From JBCCGR01 sp039029195 (lineage in GTDB: Bacteria > Pseudomonadota > Alphaproteobacteria > Rhizobiales > Rhizobiaceae), in the NCBI GenBank assembly GCA_039029195.1, contig JBCCGR010000014.1, forward strand, positions 29,239 through 93,238: a stretch of 64,000 nucleotides of DNA, written 5' to 3'. Positions 63,944-64,000 of this stretch are shown here, one piece after another. The notes beneath the pieces were generated by a model. It did not search any database and was not told the DNA's origin. It worked only from the letters and a program-made list of their open reading frames with translations. The number at the start of each line of letters is the position of its first letter. Positions within the stretch are counted from its first letter, which is position 1. The translations under genes and the position numbers were made by a program.

Positions 63944-64000
63944 TCGATGTTGGCCTTGGGAAATGGGGGTAGGCTAAATGTTACGGTAGAGGGGCTTGCG
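63864..64000. mobile_element. Possible left end of an inserted element within ftsY (runs off window)
   Basis: From about 63864 the sequence changes character, with two TGTATA copies about 25 bp apart (63865 and 63890), and no longer codes for FtsY. A frame opening at ATG 63947 runs open to the window end and could be the start of an element gene. No transposase is visible and I cannot assign a family, so this is only the simplest reading of the broken ftsY frame. Confidence 0.35.

Noticed and set aside
1..64000. CRISPR arrays, tRNA and rRNA genes, prophage
   Set aside because: No regularly spaced repeats, no recognisable tRNA cloverleaf segments in gaps, no rRNA sequence and no phage genes were seen.

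Overview
The window looks like chromosomal DNA of an alphaproteobacterium of the Hyphomicrobiales (Rhizobiales) type. The evidence is gene order and protein character: hemW-rdgB-rph-hrcA-grpE, glnD-murJ-trpS, tsaB-rimI-plsC-miaB-phoH-ybeY-corC, dnaQ-coaE-aroE-maf-ppsR/hemE-hemJ-rho-mnmE-mnmG-rsmG-parA-parB, holA-lptE-leuS, and dapF-mtaB-ftsY. The genus cannot be read from the sequence. Nearly all of the window is coding, with short gaps and many 4-bp stop/start overlaps. I saw no rRNA or tRNA gene and no CRISPR array.

Layout. 1-4.9 kb: an accessory block with a methanethiol oxidase (cut by the left edge), an MttB-family methyltransferase and a divergent FAD/GcvT demethylase-type flavoprotein. 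4.9-9.8 kb: hemW, rdgB, a VOC protein and rph on the minus strand, then hrcA-grpE on the plus strand. 9.8-22.5 kb: a long plus-strand run of nitrogen sensing, lipid II flipping, tRNA modification and ribosome maturation genes. 22.7-23.4 kb: a PTS EIIA-HPr pair. 23.4-27.0 kb: dnaQ, coaE, aroE, maf and ppsR on the minus strand. 27.05-27.44 kb: a gene-free AT-rich stretch beside hemE that I read as the likely replication origin; it holds a perfect TTAA-N7-TTAA CtrA-type site inside a 17-bp palindrome and a DnaA-box-like nonamer. 27.4-36.6 kb: hemE, hemJ, rho, mnmE, mnmG, rsmG, parA and parB, with three parS sites (two perfect, one with a single mismatch). 36.6-43.7 kb: holA-lptE-leuS on the minus strand, then a YggS-type PLP protein and a membrane NDP-sugar dehydratase on the plus strand. 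43.7-45.1 kb: a ManC-type enzyme.

45.2-54.2 kb is the most unusual part. It is a tightly packed minus-strand operon: XRE-cupin regulator, FAD/GcvT flavoprotein, homocysteine S-methyltransferase, second FAD/GcvT flavoprotein, PEP-mutase/isocitrate-lyase-family enzyme, then an MttB-family methyltransferase. The set matches, by family, the steps of betaine breakdown: methyl transfer to homocysteine, then two flavin- and folate-dependent oxidative demethylations. It adds a carbon-skeleton enzyme and a non-pyrrolysine MttB. A three-part, exactly symmetric operator-like sequence lies directly upstream of the regulator. The left-edge block carries paralogs of two of these proteins, so methylated-compound breakdown is encoded on both sides of the origin/partition core.

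54.3-64 kb: a nitroreductase, pyruvate carboxylase, a membrane fatty acid desaturase, a MATE exporter, dapF, mtaB and the start of ftsY. The ftsY frame loses its acidic character near 63861 and stops at 63943, which suggests an insertion or a misjoin at the right edge.
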